Positions 27,046 through 36,106 of a stretch of DNA of 64,000 nucleotides are shown here, piece after piece. The notes beneath the pieces were generated by a model. The model was not told the DNA's origin and did no database searches. It saw nothing but the letters and a program-made list of their open reading frames with translations. The position numbers and the translations under genes are program-made. The first letter of the stretch is position 1. The number at the start of each line of letters is the position of its first letter. The stretch spans positions 62,001 to 126,000 of the forward strand of contig NZ_JAAVUV010000008.1 of the NCBI RefSeq assembly GCF_018449635.1. Direction: 5' to 3'. Source of the DNA: Caballeronia sp. dw_276. GTDB taxonomy: Bacteria; Pseudomonadota; Gammaproteobacteria; Burkholderiales; Burkholderiaceae.

Positions 27046-27287
27046 CATGCTGCTGCTTTTCTGGCGAGCAAAGTGGGGAACAGCCCGAGTTTGTCGGCAT
27101 CGGGCAGGGTCTTCCATGCCTTGATCTCTTCGCGGCTTCTGAAGCAGCCTTCGCAATAGCCGGTGGTTTTATCGAGGCGGCATACGTCCGTGCAGGGTGA
27201 TCCCACGGGCTGAAGCTGGCTCGCACGTTCGATAGTGAATGCAAGTTCGAGCGGCGTTTTTACAGGTGTTTCCAAAGGCATCGTCAT
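27045..27287 (-). CDS. DUF1289 protein in the cobalamin operon
   Basis: An 80-residue protein whose core SPCTDVCRLDKTTGYCEGCFRSREE contains four cysteines in the DUF1289 pattern, probably binding zinc or a similar metal, followed by the aromatic IKAWKTLPDADK. Its start overlaps the cobB stop as ATGA, which makes it the last gene of the riboswitch-controlled cobA-cobE-cobO-cobB transcript. DUF1289 has no assigned biochemical role that I know of; the tight coupling hints at a job in, or simply co-regulation with, corrin synthesis. Confidence 0.85.
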   Translation of the reverse strand: MTMPLETPVKTPLELAFTIERASQLQPVGSPCTDVCRLDKTTGYCEGCFRSREEIKAWKTLPDADKLGLFPTLLARKAAA

Positions 27288-28594
27288 AGCGGTTCACCGC
27301 GAAAGAGGGCGGCGGCTGCCGCCGGATTCGTCGGCCAGTAAGTGTGCATGTAGGTCGCGGTGATCGGGCCATGCTGGTAGACGGCTTCGCCTTCCTTGCC
27401 CGTTGTTGCGTGCGTTGCCGTGAGAACAGGCGGCATGACAGTCGTCACCGACGAATAGTGGAAGGTGTGTCCCGTACTGATGCCGTGACGGCTTTCGATG
27501 CGTTGCATCGCGAGGCGCGAAAGGCGCTTTTGCATCTTCGCGTCGCCGGGCAAAAGGCCGAGCATCGCGTGCTGTGCGCCGTCGATATCAGTCAGCGATT
27601 CAAGCAGATACAGCATGCCGCCACATTCGGCGACCACTGGTTTTTCCGCTTCGATATGCGCGCGAATCGATGCCGCCGTCGTCGCGTTCGCGGCAAGGCG
27701 TGCGGCGTGCAACTCGGGATACCCGCCGGGAAGATAAAGCGCATCGGCATGGACGGGTTCGTCGGCTAATGGCGAGAAGGTCGACAGCGTTGCGCCCATT
27801 GCTGTAAGCAGGTCGAGATTGGCCGGGTAGATGAACGAAAACGCGGCGTCGCGCGCGATCGCGATATGCACGCCTTCGAGCAAGCGTGGAGGTTGCTCGC
27901 GGGGTTCAGGGGCGAAATCGATTGCTGGCGGAAGCTCGCATAACGCGGTTTTGCCGATGGCATCCGCCGCCCGGTCGAGCCGTGCATCGAGATCCGCGAC
28001 TTCGGCCGCTTGCGTCAGGCCAAGGTGACGCCCGGGCAACGCGACGTCGTCCATATTCGACAAACATCCGCAATAACGCACGCCTTCCGGAATTGCCTCA
28101 CTCAACATTTGCGCGTGCCGCTCGGACGCGACACGGTTTGCGAGCACCCCATAAAACGGCAGGTCATCACGATACCGCGCGAGCCCGAACGCCAGCGCGC
28201 CGAAGGTCTGGGCCATGCCGTGCGCGCCGATCACCGCAAGCACGGGCACGCCGAACGTTGTGGCGAGATCGGCGCTGCTGGGCGTGCCGTCGAAGAGACC
28301 CATCACGCCTTCTATCAGGATCAGATCGGCGGTTTGCGCGGCCTCGGCGAGCAACGCGCGGCAGCCGCGCTCGCCCACCATCCACAAATGCAATGCATAA
28401 ACGGGCGCGCCCGATGCACGTTCGAGGATCATCGGATCGAGGAAATCGGGACCGGTCTTGAAAACGCGCACGCGCCGGCCGAGCCGTGTGTGATAACGCG
28501 CGAGCGCTGCTGTCACGGTGGTCTTACCCTGATTCGATGCAGGCGCGCTGATGAACAAAGCGGGGCAGGCGCGCACGTCAGAACTCGACGCCAC
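27284..28594 (-). CDS. cobB: Cobyrinate / hydrogenobyrinate a,c-diamide synthase
   Basis: This glutamine amidotransferase amidates carboxyls a and c of the corrin ring. The 436-residue protein has an N-terminal dethiobiotin-synthetase-like ATPase domain (P-loop ASNQGKTTVTAALA; ILIEGVMGLFDG) and a C-terminal type 1 GATase domain with the nucleophile cysteine in VVAECGGMLYL and PGGYPELHA before it. The start is a GTG at 28594 inside the cobO end (17-nt overlap). It belongs to the minus-strand operon led by cobA. In an oxygen-type pathway it acts before cobalt insertion by CobN. Confidence 0.93.
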   Translation of the reverse strand: MASSSDVRACPALFISAPASNQGKTTVTAALARYHTRLGRRVRVFKTGPDFLDPMILERASGAPVYALHLWMVGERGCRALLAEAAQTADLILIEGVMGLFDGTPSSADLATTFGVPVLAVIGAHGMAQTFGALAFGLARYRDDLPFYGVLANRVASERHAQMLSEAIPEGVRYCGCLSNMDDVALPGRHLGLTQAAEVADLDARLDRAADAIGKTALCELPPAIDFAPEPREQPPRLLEGVHIAIARDAAFSFIYPANLDLLTAMGATLSTFSPLADEPVHADALYLPGGYPELHAARLAANATTAASIRAHIEAEKPVVAECGGMLYLLESLTDIDGAQHAMLGLLPGDAKMQKRLSRLAMQRIESRHGISTGHTFHYSSVTTVMPPVLTATHATTGKEGEAVYQHGPITATYMHTYWPTNPAAAAALFRGEPL

Positions 28595-29180
28595 GTTGCG
28601 CCTTCACCCCTTGCTCGCGATACGGATGCTTCACCGGACGCATCTCGGTGACGAGGTCCGCCACTTCGACCAGCGCTTCGGGCGCATGACGTCCGGTGAC
28701 GACCACGTGCAGCATGTCGGGTCGTGCGTTGAGCACGCCAAGGACTTCATCGAGCGGAAGGTATTCGTACTTCAGCACCGTGCAGAGTTCGTCGAGCACG
28801 ACCATCTGGTACTCGCCGCTTTCGATCATCTTGCGCGCTGCGTCCCAGCCCTTGCGGGCGGTGGCGATATCGGCGTCGCGGTTTTGCGTGTCCCACGTGT
28901 AGCCGTCGCCCATTGTGATGAAATCGCAGTTCGCGATCGCGCCGAGAAAATCGCGTTCGGACGTATGCAGCGCGCCCTTGATGAACTGCACCACGCCAAG
29001 CCGCATGCCGTGGCCGAGTACGCGCACGGCCATGCCGAACGCGGCTGTGGTCTTGCCTTTTCCCGTGCCCGTATTCACGATCAGCAGGCCCTTTTCAATC
29101 GACGCCTGCGCCTGCTTTTTTTCGTGGCCTTCCTTGCGCCGCTGGGTCATGCGCAAATGCGCTTCTTCGTCCGTTTTCAT
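28578..29180 (-). CDS. cobO: Cob(I)yrinic acid a,c-diamide adenosyltransferase
   Basis: A 200-residue BtuR/CobO/CobA-type enzyme that attaches the adenosyl ligand to cobalt. The ATP-binding loop NTGTGKGKTTAAFG and the VVQFIKG and VVLDELCTVLKY segments are all present. The start is the ATG at 29180, overlapping the cobE stop by one base (TGATG); a GTG three bases earlier is the alternative. Sits between cobE and cobB. It supplies the adenosyl form needed by NrdJ and EutBC. Confidence 0.94.
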   Translation of the reverse strand: MKTDEEAHLRMTQRRKEGHEKKQAQASIEKGLLIVNTGTGKGKTTAAFGMAVRVLGHGMRLGVVQFIKGALHTSERDFLGAIANCDFITMGDGYTWDTQNRDADIATARKGWDAARKMIESGEYQMVVLDELCTVLKYEYLPLDEVLGVLNARPDMLHVVVTGRHAPEALVEVADLVTEMRPVKHPYREQGVKAQRGVEF

Positions 29181-29575
29181 CACGTTCTCTCGTTGTCTGT
29201 TTGTTGATTCGAATGGTCTTCGGCGATGGCAACCGTCACACCATCCATCACGATCTTGGGGCGCACGATCCGTCCATTACGCGAAGCCATAAGCGCGCAA
29301 GGCTCGCACACGCCATCGATTCCGATCAGCGCCCGTACCTGTTCCGAGGCGCGCGTCCGAACTTGCGCCACGCGTTCTTTCGCGAAAAATTCTATCGGCA
29401 AGTGGTGAAGCGCGGCGAATTCGAGCAAGGCGGTTTCGTCCCGCTTGTCCTCAATCGATGCCAGCGCGCACACATTCGAAAGCGGCTCGTTGCCGAGCGC
29501 CGCAAAAAACGCCGCATGAATCTGCGCGACGCTTACGCCACGCCGGCAGCCAATGCCGATCACCCACGCGCTCAC
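29180..29575 (-). CDS. cobE: Cobalamin biosynthesis protein CobE (CbiG C-terminal family)
   Basis: A 131-residue protein starting at a GTG (29575) that overlaps the cobA stop as GTGA. It begins WVIGIGCRRGVSVAQIHAAF and has the CALASIEDKRDETALLEFA segment of the CobE / CbiG C-terminal domain. CobE's exact role in the oxygen-dependent pathway is not settled. The last 25 residues are polar and run into cobO. The cluster also carries a CbiG-CobJ fusion, so CbiG-like sequence is encoded twice. Confidence 0.88.
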   Translation of the reverse strand: MSAWVIGIGCRRGVSVAQIHAAFFAALGNEPLSNVCALASIEDKRDETALLEFAALHHLPIEFFAKERVAQVRTRASEQVRALIGIDGVCEPCALMASRNGRIVRPKIVMDGVTVAIAEDHSNQQTDNERT

Positions 29576-30351
29576 GTTTGCGAACCCACGAAATCCAGCG
29601 CGCTCGTCAAACCAAGTGCCGCGACGGACCCGATCACGACGATCGCCGGCGCGGCGATTCCCGCACGTTCCACTGCTTCCGCAAGATGTCCGACAGGCGC
29701 GCGCAAATGCCGTTGATCGGAACGCGTGGCGCGTTCGATTGCCGCCGACGGCGTGGCCGGATCGAGTCCGGCTTCCATGAGCGCGGCCACGATATCGGCC
29801 AGGCGCCGCACGCCCATATAGACGACCAGCGTCATGCCCGTCGCGACCAGCGCTCGCCAGTCGGGCTCGGCGGCCCCGGTTTCGCGGCTTGCGCCATGGC
29901 CCGTGACGAACACGACGCCCATCGTGTGATCGCGATGCGTGACCGGAATGCCGACAGCCGCTGGCGCCGCGATCCCCGCCGTAATACCCACGACCACTTC
30001 CACTTCGATACCCGCAGCGTGCAGCGCCTGCACCTCTTCGCCGCCGCGTCCGAACACAAACGGATCGCCGCCTTTGAGCCGCGCGACCACACGTCCGGCG
30101 CGCACATGCGCCAGCATTTCCTCGATGATCACCGCCTGAGGCGTCGACGGATGGCCGCCGCGCTTGCCGACGTACTGAACCTGCGCGCCTGCGCGGGCGA
30201 ACTTGAGCACATCGGGATTCACGAGGTCGTCGACGAGCACGATATCCGCTTCCGACAGCGCGCGCACGGCCTTGAGCGTCATCAGCTCGACATCGCCCGG
30301 ACCCGCGCCGATCAGCCAGACGCGCGCGCGTTTTTCGATGGATGCGCTCAT
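29572..30351 (-). CDS. cobA: Uroporphyrinogen-III C-methyltransferase
   Basis: CobA makes precorrin-2 from uroporphyrinogen III with two SAM, the entry step to corrins. The 259-residue form starts at ATG 30351 and has the family signatures VWLIGAGPGDVELMTLKA, then YVGKRGGH, LKGGDPFVFGRGGEE and the PVTHRD motif. No CysG oxidase or ferrochelatase part is fused. It is the first gene after a cobalamin riboswitch. The open frame continues back through the riboswitch, but that part is not protein-like. Confidence 0.94.
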   Translation of the reverse strand: MSASIEKRARVWLIGAGPGDVELMTLKAVRALSEADIVLVDDLVNPDVLKFARAGAQVQYVGKRGGHPSTPQAVIIEEMLAHVRAGRVVARLKGGDPFVFGRGGEEVQALHAAGIEVEVVVGITAGIAAPAAVGIPVTHRDHTMGVVFVTGHGASRETGAAEPDWRALVATGMTLVVYMGVRRLADIVAALMEAGLDPATPSAAIERATRSDQRHLRAPVGHLAEAVERAGIAAPAIVVIGSVAALGLTSALDFVGSQT

Positions 30352-30502
30352 CGTTCTGCGCCATCCACGCGTTCGAAACACGCGGAAAAAAGCGGGCAAA
30401 AGTACGGCAGATTTGAATTCATGTAAGACGATAAATGCATTACGTCCTTCATCCGTCCCTCGCGGATGCGGCGTCCGGCGCGTCTTTGACGCGCCACTTG
30501 CG

Positions 30503-30746
30503 CTGGCCGGTATCCGGGCTTGGCGACCCCATTCGCTTGAGCCTTCCCGCTTTGCAAGGCAGTGGCAGTGAAGCAAATGTGCTTCGATTGAACCCTTGAT
30601 CCAGGCGATTCGAACCGGTGCAGGTCGCGTACCGTTGCGGGGACAGCACAGGTCTTTCATATGCAGCGGCGCCGGGAATACGCGCCGCTGCATCCTGTTT
30701 CCCGTTTAACTACGCGCGCAGGAAAAGCGCGCGTGAGCACCAGACG
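30503..30746 (-). promoter_or_regulatory. Cobalamin riboswitch of the cobA operon
   Basis: On the minus strand, in order: TGGTGCTC, AAACGGGAAACAGG, GCTGTCCCCGCAACGGTA, the B12-box region TCACTGCCACTG, CGGGAAGGC and AAGCCCGGATACCGGCC. These are the conserved blocks of the long cobalamin aptamer. About 150 bp separate its end from the cobA ATG, room for an expression platform. It is back to back with a second riboswitch that starts about 110 bp away on the other strand. Confidence 0.95.
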
Positions 30747-30856
30747 CGAGCCAAAGATAGCACAGGCGAGCGTGCTGGCGCTTGGGTTTTCCGAGTCGCT
30801 TCAAAACGCTGCAACCTTGACCTCAAGGCGTCACCGGCCTAGACTTGGCGCAGTTT

Positions 30857-31075
30857 TCTGGTGCTCGCGCGCGGTCTCTCTCCGCGCGCAGTTAAACGGG
30901 AAGCAGGGAGCGCCGCCGGACACTCGGGCGCGCCAACCTGCGCTGCCCCCGCAACGGTAAGCGAAAGTCGCGCGACGTTACATTCGCGCGGCAAAGCCGG
31001 CTTCGAACACCACTGCACGCGCGTTGCGTGCGGGAAGGTGAAGCGGCATTTTCGCCAGCCCGGATACCGGCCGGA
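30857..31075 (+). promoter_or_regulatory. Cobalamin riboswitch of the cobW-cobN operon
   Basis: On the plus strand: TGGTGCTC, AAACGGGAAGCAGG, GCTGCCCCCGCAACGGTAAG, a CCACTGC box, CGGGAAGGTG and AGCCCGGATACCGGCC, the same blocks as the divergent aptamer at 30503-30746. The cobW start follows 165 bp later. The 110 bp between the two aptamers must hold both promoters. Confidence 0.95.
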
Positions 31076-31240
31076 ACGAATCAACACCAGGAGTCAAAGG
31101 TGCCGCGGGGATGCGGTACGGGCTCGACACTTTCACCATGCTTTGCCGGGTTTGAAGCCCAGTTTGCTTTTCGCTTGCCTTATTTGCGGCGCAGGGCTTT
31201 TTCCGGCATCGGGCAGTCAATCGATAAAACGGAGTACAGG

Positions 31241-32329
31241 ATGCAAATGCGCAAAATCCCGGTCACGGTCGTCACGGGTTTCCTCGGCAGCGGCAAGACC
31301 ACCTTGATGCGGCACATCCTCGAAAACGCCAAAGGGCTGCGGATCGCGGTGATCGTGAACGAGTTCGGCGAACTGGGTATCGATGGCGAGATCTTGAAGG
31401 GTTGCAGCATCGGCTGTGAGGACGAAAGCACCACCGATCAACCGAATCTCTATGAACTTTCGAATGGCTGCCTGTGCTGCACCGTGCAAGAAGAGTTTTA
31501 TCCGGTGATGGAGCAACTCGTCGAGCGCCGCGAGCAGATCGATCACGTGCTGATCGAGACATCGGGTCTTGCTTTGCCTAAGCCGCTGGTCCAGGCGTTC
31601 AACTGGCCATCGATCAAGAACGCGTTCACCGTTGACGCCGTCGTGACCGTGGTCGATGGACCCGCCGCCGCGAGCGGCCAGTTCGCGGCGAACCCGCAAG
31701 CCGTCGATGAACAACGCCGCGCCGATCCGAACCTCGATCACGAATCGCCGCTGCATGAGTTGTTCGAAGACCAGTTGGCGTCAGCCGATCTGGTGATTCT
31801 CAACAAGACCGATCTCATGAACGACGCGCAGCAAAGCGCGGTTGAAACGCTGATTCGCGGCGAGATTCCGGCGGGCGTGAAGATCGTTCCGGCCACGATG
31901 GGACAACTCGATCTACATGCTTTGCTCGGGCTCGAAGCGGCGTCGGAGACGACGATTCATCTGCGCGTAGACCATCACGGTTCAGTGGACGACGAAGGTC
32001 ACGCCGATCATCATCACGATGACTTCGATTCCGTCGTCGTCGAGGCGCGCGTGGAATCACGCGACGCGGCCGTCGCGGCATTGCGCACGCTGGTCGATGT
32101 CAACACGATTTATCGCGTGAAGGGTTTTGCCGCGTTGCCGGGCACGCCGATGCGCCTTGTCGTGCAGGGCGTGGGGCAACGTTTCGATACGTACTTCGAT
32201 CGCCGATGGACACCTGCTGAAGCGGCAGTCGGAACCAGCCGTTTCGTGCTGATCGGCGAAGACCTCGATCAGCCGCGCCTGCAAAAAGCGCTTCTCGACG
32301 CGCTCGCAAGCGTAACCGTGCAGGCTTAA
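31241..32329 (+). CDS. cobW: Cobalamin biosynthesis GTPase CobW
   Basis: A 362-residue COG0523 GTPase, thought to deliver cobalt to the chelatase. ATG 31241 has a GGAG ribosome site; the long upstream frame through the riboswitch is discarded. Walker A GFLGSGKTT is at about 13-21, the metal-binding CxCC motif (SNGCLCCTVQ) near 80, the NKTD guanine-specificity motif in VILNKTDLM, and a His-rich loop (DHHGSVDDEGHADHHHDD) before the C-terminal CobW_C domain. It is 3 bp upstream of cobN. Confidence 0.95.
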   Translation: MQMRKIPVTVVTGFLGSGKTTLMRHILENAKGLRIAVIVNEFGELGIDGEILKGCSIGCEDESTTDQPNLYELSNGCLCCTVQEEFYPVMEQLVERREQIDHVLIETSGLALPKPLVQAFNWPSIKNAFTVDAVVTVVDGPAAASGQFAANPQAVDEQRRADPNLDHESPLHELFEDQLASADLVILNKTDLMNDAQQSAVETLIRGEIPAGVKIVPATMGQLDLHALLGLEAASETTIHLRVDHHGSVDDEGHADHHHDDFDSVVVEARVESRDAAVAALRTLVDVNTIYRVKGFAALPGTPMRLVVQGVGQRFDTYFDRRWTPAEAAVGTSRFVLIGEDLDQPRLQKALLDALASVTVQA

Positions 32330-32332
32330 ACC

Positions 32333-35300
32333 GTGCATCTTCTACGTACGACGCCCGGAGGTTTTGTCGATGACGCGGCGGGTGTCATGCGTATCGATCA
32401 GACGCCTGCACCGATCGTCGTACTGAGTTCGGCCGATACCACGCTGTCGCTTCTTGCGAGCGTCGTGCCGAATCTTGAAGTGGGTTTTCCTGCTGTGCGG
32501 CTCGCGAATCAGGCGTTCTTGCGGCAACCGGCATCGGTGGATTTCTACGTCGATGACGTGCTCAAGCATGCGCGCGTGATCGTGATCGATCACCTGGGCG
32601 GCGAGGCGTATTGGCCTTACGGGATCGAGAGCATCACCACGCTCGCGCGCAAGAACGGGCAGATGCTCGTGATGTTTTCCGGCGACTTGCAGGAAGATCC
32701 GAACCTTGTTGCAAAGAGCACGGCGGAGCCCGCGTTGTGCGATCGACTCTGGCGTTATCTACGAGAGGGCGGCGCGCAGAACGCCGAGGCGTTTCTTCGT
32801 TGCATCGCCTATCGCGCGCTGGGTTATGGGCGCGATGCAGACCTGCCGACCCCGTTGCCTGCGGTCGCGATCTATCATCCGGCGCGGCAGGTCGCGACCA
32901 TTCAAGACTGGCAGGATAGATGGACGCAGGACGCGCCCGTGGTTGCCGTGCTTTTCTATCGCGCGCATTTGCAGTCTGGAAATACAGACGTATTTAATGC
33001 ATTGATCGATGCGCTCGAAGCGCATGGTCTGAATCCGTTGCCGATTGCGATGGCGTCGCTCAAGGACCCGTTGAGCCGCGAAGTCGTGCAGCAATTGTGC
33101 GCTGATAACAATGCGTCGCTGGTGCTGAACACTACCTCGTTCGCGGCCGGCGTGATCGATGACCCCGCGCCGTTCGAACTCGCCGGCGACGCACCCGTGC
33201 TGCAGGTCATCCTGAGCGGCGGGAATCGCGAAGACTGGGTCAAGGACAATCACGGCCTGACATCGCGCGACATTGCCATGCATGTCGCGCTGCCCGAAGT
33301 CGATGGCCGCATCATCACCCGCGCGATCAGTTTCAAGGGCCTCGCGTACCGATGCAAACTGACCCAAGTCGATGTCGTGCGTTACCAGCCCGATCTCGAA
33401 CGCGTGCGTTTTATTGCCGAGTTGAGCGGACGCTGGTGCCGCCTGAGGCAGCTTCCAAACGCGGACAAACGCATTGCGCTCGTGCTCGCAAACTATCCTT
33501 TGAGCGAAGGACGCATTGGCAACGGCGTGGGTCTCGACACACCCGCATCGGTCGTGAACATTCTTTCGATGCTCGCGCGCGAAGGGTATCGAACGCAGGA
33601 GATTCCGGCCGATGGCGACGCGTTGATGCGGGCGCTGACATCGGGCGTGACCAACGATCCCGTCGTGCGCGATATGCGTCCCGCGTTGCAAAGTCTCGCG
33701 CTCGATGAATACCTGGATGCGTTCCGCAAGCTTCCTGCAGACGTTCAGCAAGACCTGAATACTCGTTGGGGTCCGCCCGAAAGCGATCCTACGGTGCGCC
33801 GCGGCCGCTTCATGATCGCGGGCTGGCGCTGCGGAAATGTGTTCATCGGCATTCAACCCGCGCGATCGCGTGAACGCGGCGACTACGCGAGTTATCACGA
33901 CGCCGAACTCGTGCCGCCGCATTCGTATCTCGCGTTTTATTTCTGGCTGCGTTTGCGTTTCAACATCGACGCAATCGTGCACGTCGGCAAGCATGGCAAT
34001 CTGGAATGGCTGCCGGGTAAGAGCGTTGCGCTAAGCGCATCGTGCTGGCCCGACCTGACGCTCGGCGCCATGCCGCATCTTTACCCGTTCATTGTCAACG
34101 ATCCGGGCGAGGGGAGTCAGGCGAAGCGGCGTGCGCAGGCGGTGATCATCGATCACTTGATGCCGCCGCTCACGCGCGCTGAAAACTATGGGCCGCTGCA
34201 AGACCTCGAACGTCAGGTCGATGAGTATTATGAAGCGCTGATGGTCGATCCGCGGCGTGCGAAGCTGCTGCGTAAGACTATCTTGGCGAGCATCGTGGAG
34301 CATCGGCTGCATGAGGAACTTGGGCTCGAAAAGCCGCTCGATTCCGATACGGAAGACGCGTTGCTCAATCGCGCCGACGCATATTTATGCGAGCTCAAGG
34401 AAGCGCAAATCCGCGATGGCCTGCATGTATTCGGCGCGTCGCCGCAGGGCGTCCAACGTCGCGATACGCTGCTCGCTTTAGGCCGTTATCCAACCGGTAA
34501 CGGGCAAGGCGCGAACGCGAGCGTGCTCACTGCACTGGCGCGCGATCTGCAACTCGGCGATGCCTTCGATCCTTTGGATTCCGACTGGAGCGCAATATGG
34601 ACGGGCCCGCGTCCTGCTGAACTCACGAAAATAATCGATGCTCCTTGGCGCCATCACGGCGATACGCGCGAACGTCTCGAACTGCTTGCAACGTCGTTGC
34701 TGGATGGTCCTGCTGAATCCGTTGGTCCAAATACATTGCAAGTACTCACGCGTCTGAATGGCGACCTTCTTTCCCGCCTCGACGCATGCGGTCCGCAAGA
34801 GTTGCTGCAGCTTCAACGCGGGCTCGAAGGACGCTTCGTGCCGCCGGGCCCAAGCGGATCGCCATCGCGCGGAAGACCTGATGTCCTTCCCACCGGCCGC
34901 AACTTCTATTCCGTCGATACCCGTGCCGTCCCCACGCGCGCTGCGTGGACGCTTGGCCTGAAGTCGGCAAATCTGCTGATCGAACGGCATCTTCAGGAAC
35001 ACGGCGATTATCCGCGGGCGATCGGTTTATCGGTGTGGGGCACGGCGACCATGCGCACCGGCGGCGACGATATCGCACAAGCCATGGCGCTGATCGGCGT
35101 GCGTCCGAAATGGGCTGCGGGCAGCAATCGCGTGACGGACTTCGAGGTCTTGCCGATCACGATCTTCAACCGGCCGCGTATCGATGTCACGCTGCGCGTT
35201 TCGGGCTTCTTCCGCGATGCCTTCGCGAACCTGATGCATCTCTTCGACGCCGCCGTTCAAGCGGTCGCCGAACTCGACGACGAAGACGAAGACATCAATC

Positions 35301-36106
35301 CGATCCGCGCACGCATCATGCGCGAACGCGACCAACACATTGCTCGCGGACTGGACGAAAAGGAGGCGCGTTTGCGGGCGGGCTGGCGCGTGTTCAGCAC
35401 AAAACCCGGCGCGTACGGCGCGGGCTTGCAGGAGATGATCGACGCAAAGCAATGGCAGAACGACGCCGATCTTGCGCGCGGATTTCAAAGCTCAGGCGGT
35501 TACGCGTATTCGCAAAAGGGCGATGGCGTGGACGCGCGCGATTCGTTTGGCGCGAGGTTATCGACAATCGATGTGGTCGTGCAGAACCAGGATAACCGCG
35601 AACACGATTTGCTCGATTCCAACGACTATCACCAGTTTCAGGGCGGTATGGTCGCGGCCGTGCGGCATCTCTCGGGCACGCAGCCGCAAGCCTATAATGC
35701 GGATCACAGCAACCCCGCATCACCGCGCATTCGCACCTTGCAGGAAGAGATATCGCGCGTGATCCGCTCGCGCGTGGTCAATCCAAAATGGATCGATGGC
35801 GTGAAGCGCCACGGTTACAAGGGCGCGTCGGAACTCGCGGCAACGGTGGATTACCTCTTTGGCTACGATGCCACCGCGCGCGTGGTGTCGGATCATCAAT
35901 ACGCGCTCGTCGCCGATGCTTACGTGAACGACGCCGATACGCGCGAGTTCATGCGGCAGCACAATCCGCACGCGCTGCATTCCATCTGCGAGCGTTTGAC
36001 GGAAGCCATGCAGCGCGGTTTGTGGCAAAACCCGGGTGAATACCAGACGCAAATTGAACGCCATCTGCTGAATGCCGAACAGCAACTCGAAGGGCAACGA
36101 ACGTGA
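32333..36106 (+). CDS. cobN: Cobaltochelatase subunit CobN
   Basis: CobN is the large corrin-binding subunit of the ATP-dependent cobaltochelatase. The 1257 residues match the family. It starts at a GTG (32333) three bases after the cobW stop. Family hallmarks include VHVGKHGNLEWLPGKSVALS, the later TDFEVLPITIFNRPRIDVTLRVSGFFRDAF split by normal spacing, and NDYHQFQGGMVAAVRHLSG. The stop overlaps the next start as GTGA. The partner subunits here are ChlI/ChlD-like rather than CobS/CobT. Confidence 0.96.
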   Translation: MHLLRTTPGGFVDDAAGVMRIDQTPAPIVVLSSADTTLSLLASVVPNLEVGFPAVRLANQAFLRQPASVDFYVDDVLKHARVIVIDHLGGEAYWPYGIESITTLARKNGQMLVMFSGDLQEDPNLVAKSTAEPALCDRLWRYLREGGAQNAEAFLRCIAYRALGYGRDADLPTPLPAVAIYHPARQVATIQDWQDRWTQDAPVVAVLFYRAHLQSGNTDVFNALIDALEAHGLNPLPIAMASLKDPLSREVVQQLCADNNASLVLNTTSFAAGVIDDPAPFELAGDAPVLQVILSGGNREDWVKDNHGLTSRDIAMHVALPEVDGRIITRAISFKGLAYRCKLTQVDVVRYQPDLERVRFIAELSGRWCRLRQLPNADKRIALVLANYPLSEGRIGNGVGLDTPASVVNILSMLAREGYRTQEIPADGDALMRALTSGVTNDPVVRDMRPALQSLALDEYLDAFRKLPADVQQDLNTRWGPPESDPTVRRGRFMIAGWRCGNVFIGIQPARSRERGDYASYHDAELVPPHSYLAFYFWLRLRFNIDAIVHVGKHGNLEWLPGKSVALSASCWPDLTLGAMPHLYPFIVNDPGEGSQAKRRAQAVIIDHLMPPLTRAENYGPLQDLERQVDEYYEALMVDPRRAKLLRKTILASIVEHRLHEELGLEKPLDSDTEDALLNRADAYLCELKEAQIRDGLHVFGASPQGVQRRDTLLALGRYPTGNGQGANASVLTALARDLQLGDAFDPLDSDWSAIWTGPRPAELTKIIDAPWRHHGDTRERLELLATSLLDGPAESVGPNTLQVLTRLNGDLLSRLDACGPQELLQLQRGLEGRFVPPGPSGSPSRGRPDVLPTGRNFYSVDTRAVPTRAAWTLGLKSANLLIERHLQEHGDYPRAIGLSVWGTATMRTGGDDIAQAMALIGVRPKWAAGSNRVTDFEVLPITIFNRPRIDVTLRVSGFFRDAFANLMHLFDAAVQAVAELDDEDEDINPIRARIMRERDQHIARGLDEKEARLRAGWRVFSTKPGAYGAGLQEMIDAKQWQNDADLARGFQSSGGYAYSQKGDGVDARDSFGARLSTIDVVVQNQDNREHDLLDSNDYHQFQGGMVAAVRHLSGTQPQAYNADHSNPASPRIRTLQEEISRVIRSRVVNPKWIDGVKRHGYKGASELAATVDYLFGYDATARVVSDHQYALVADAYVNDADTREFMRQHNPHALHSICERLTEAMQRGLWQNPGEYQTQIERHLLNAEQQLEGQRT

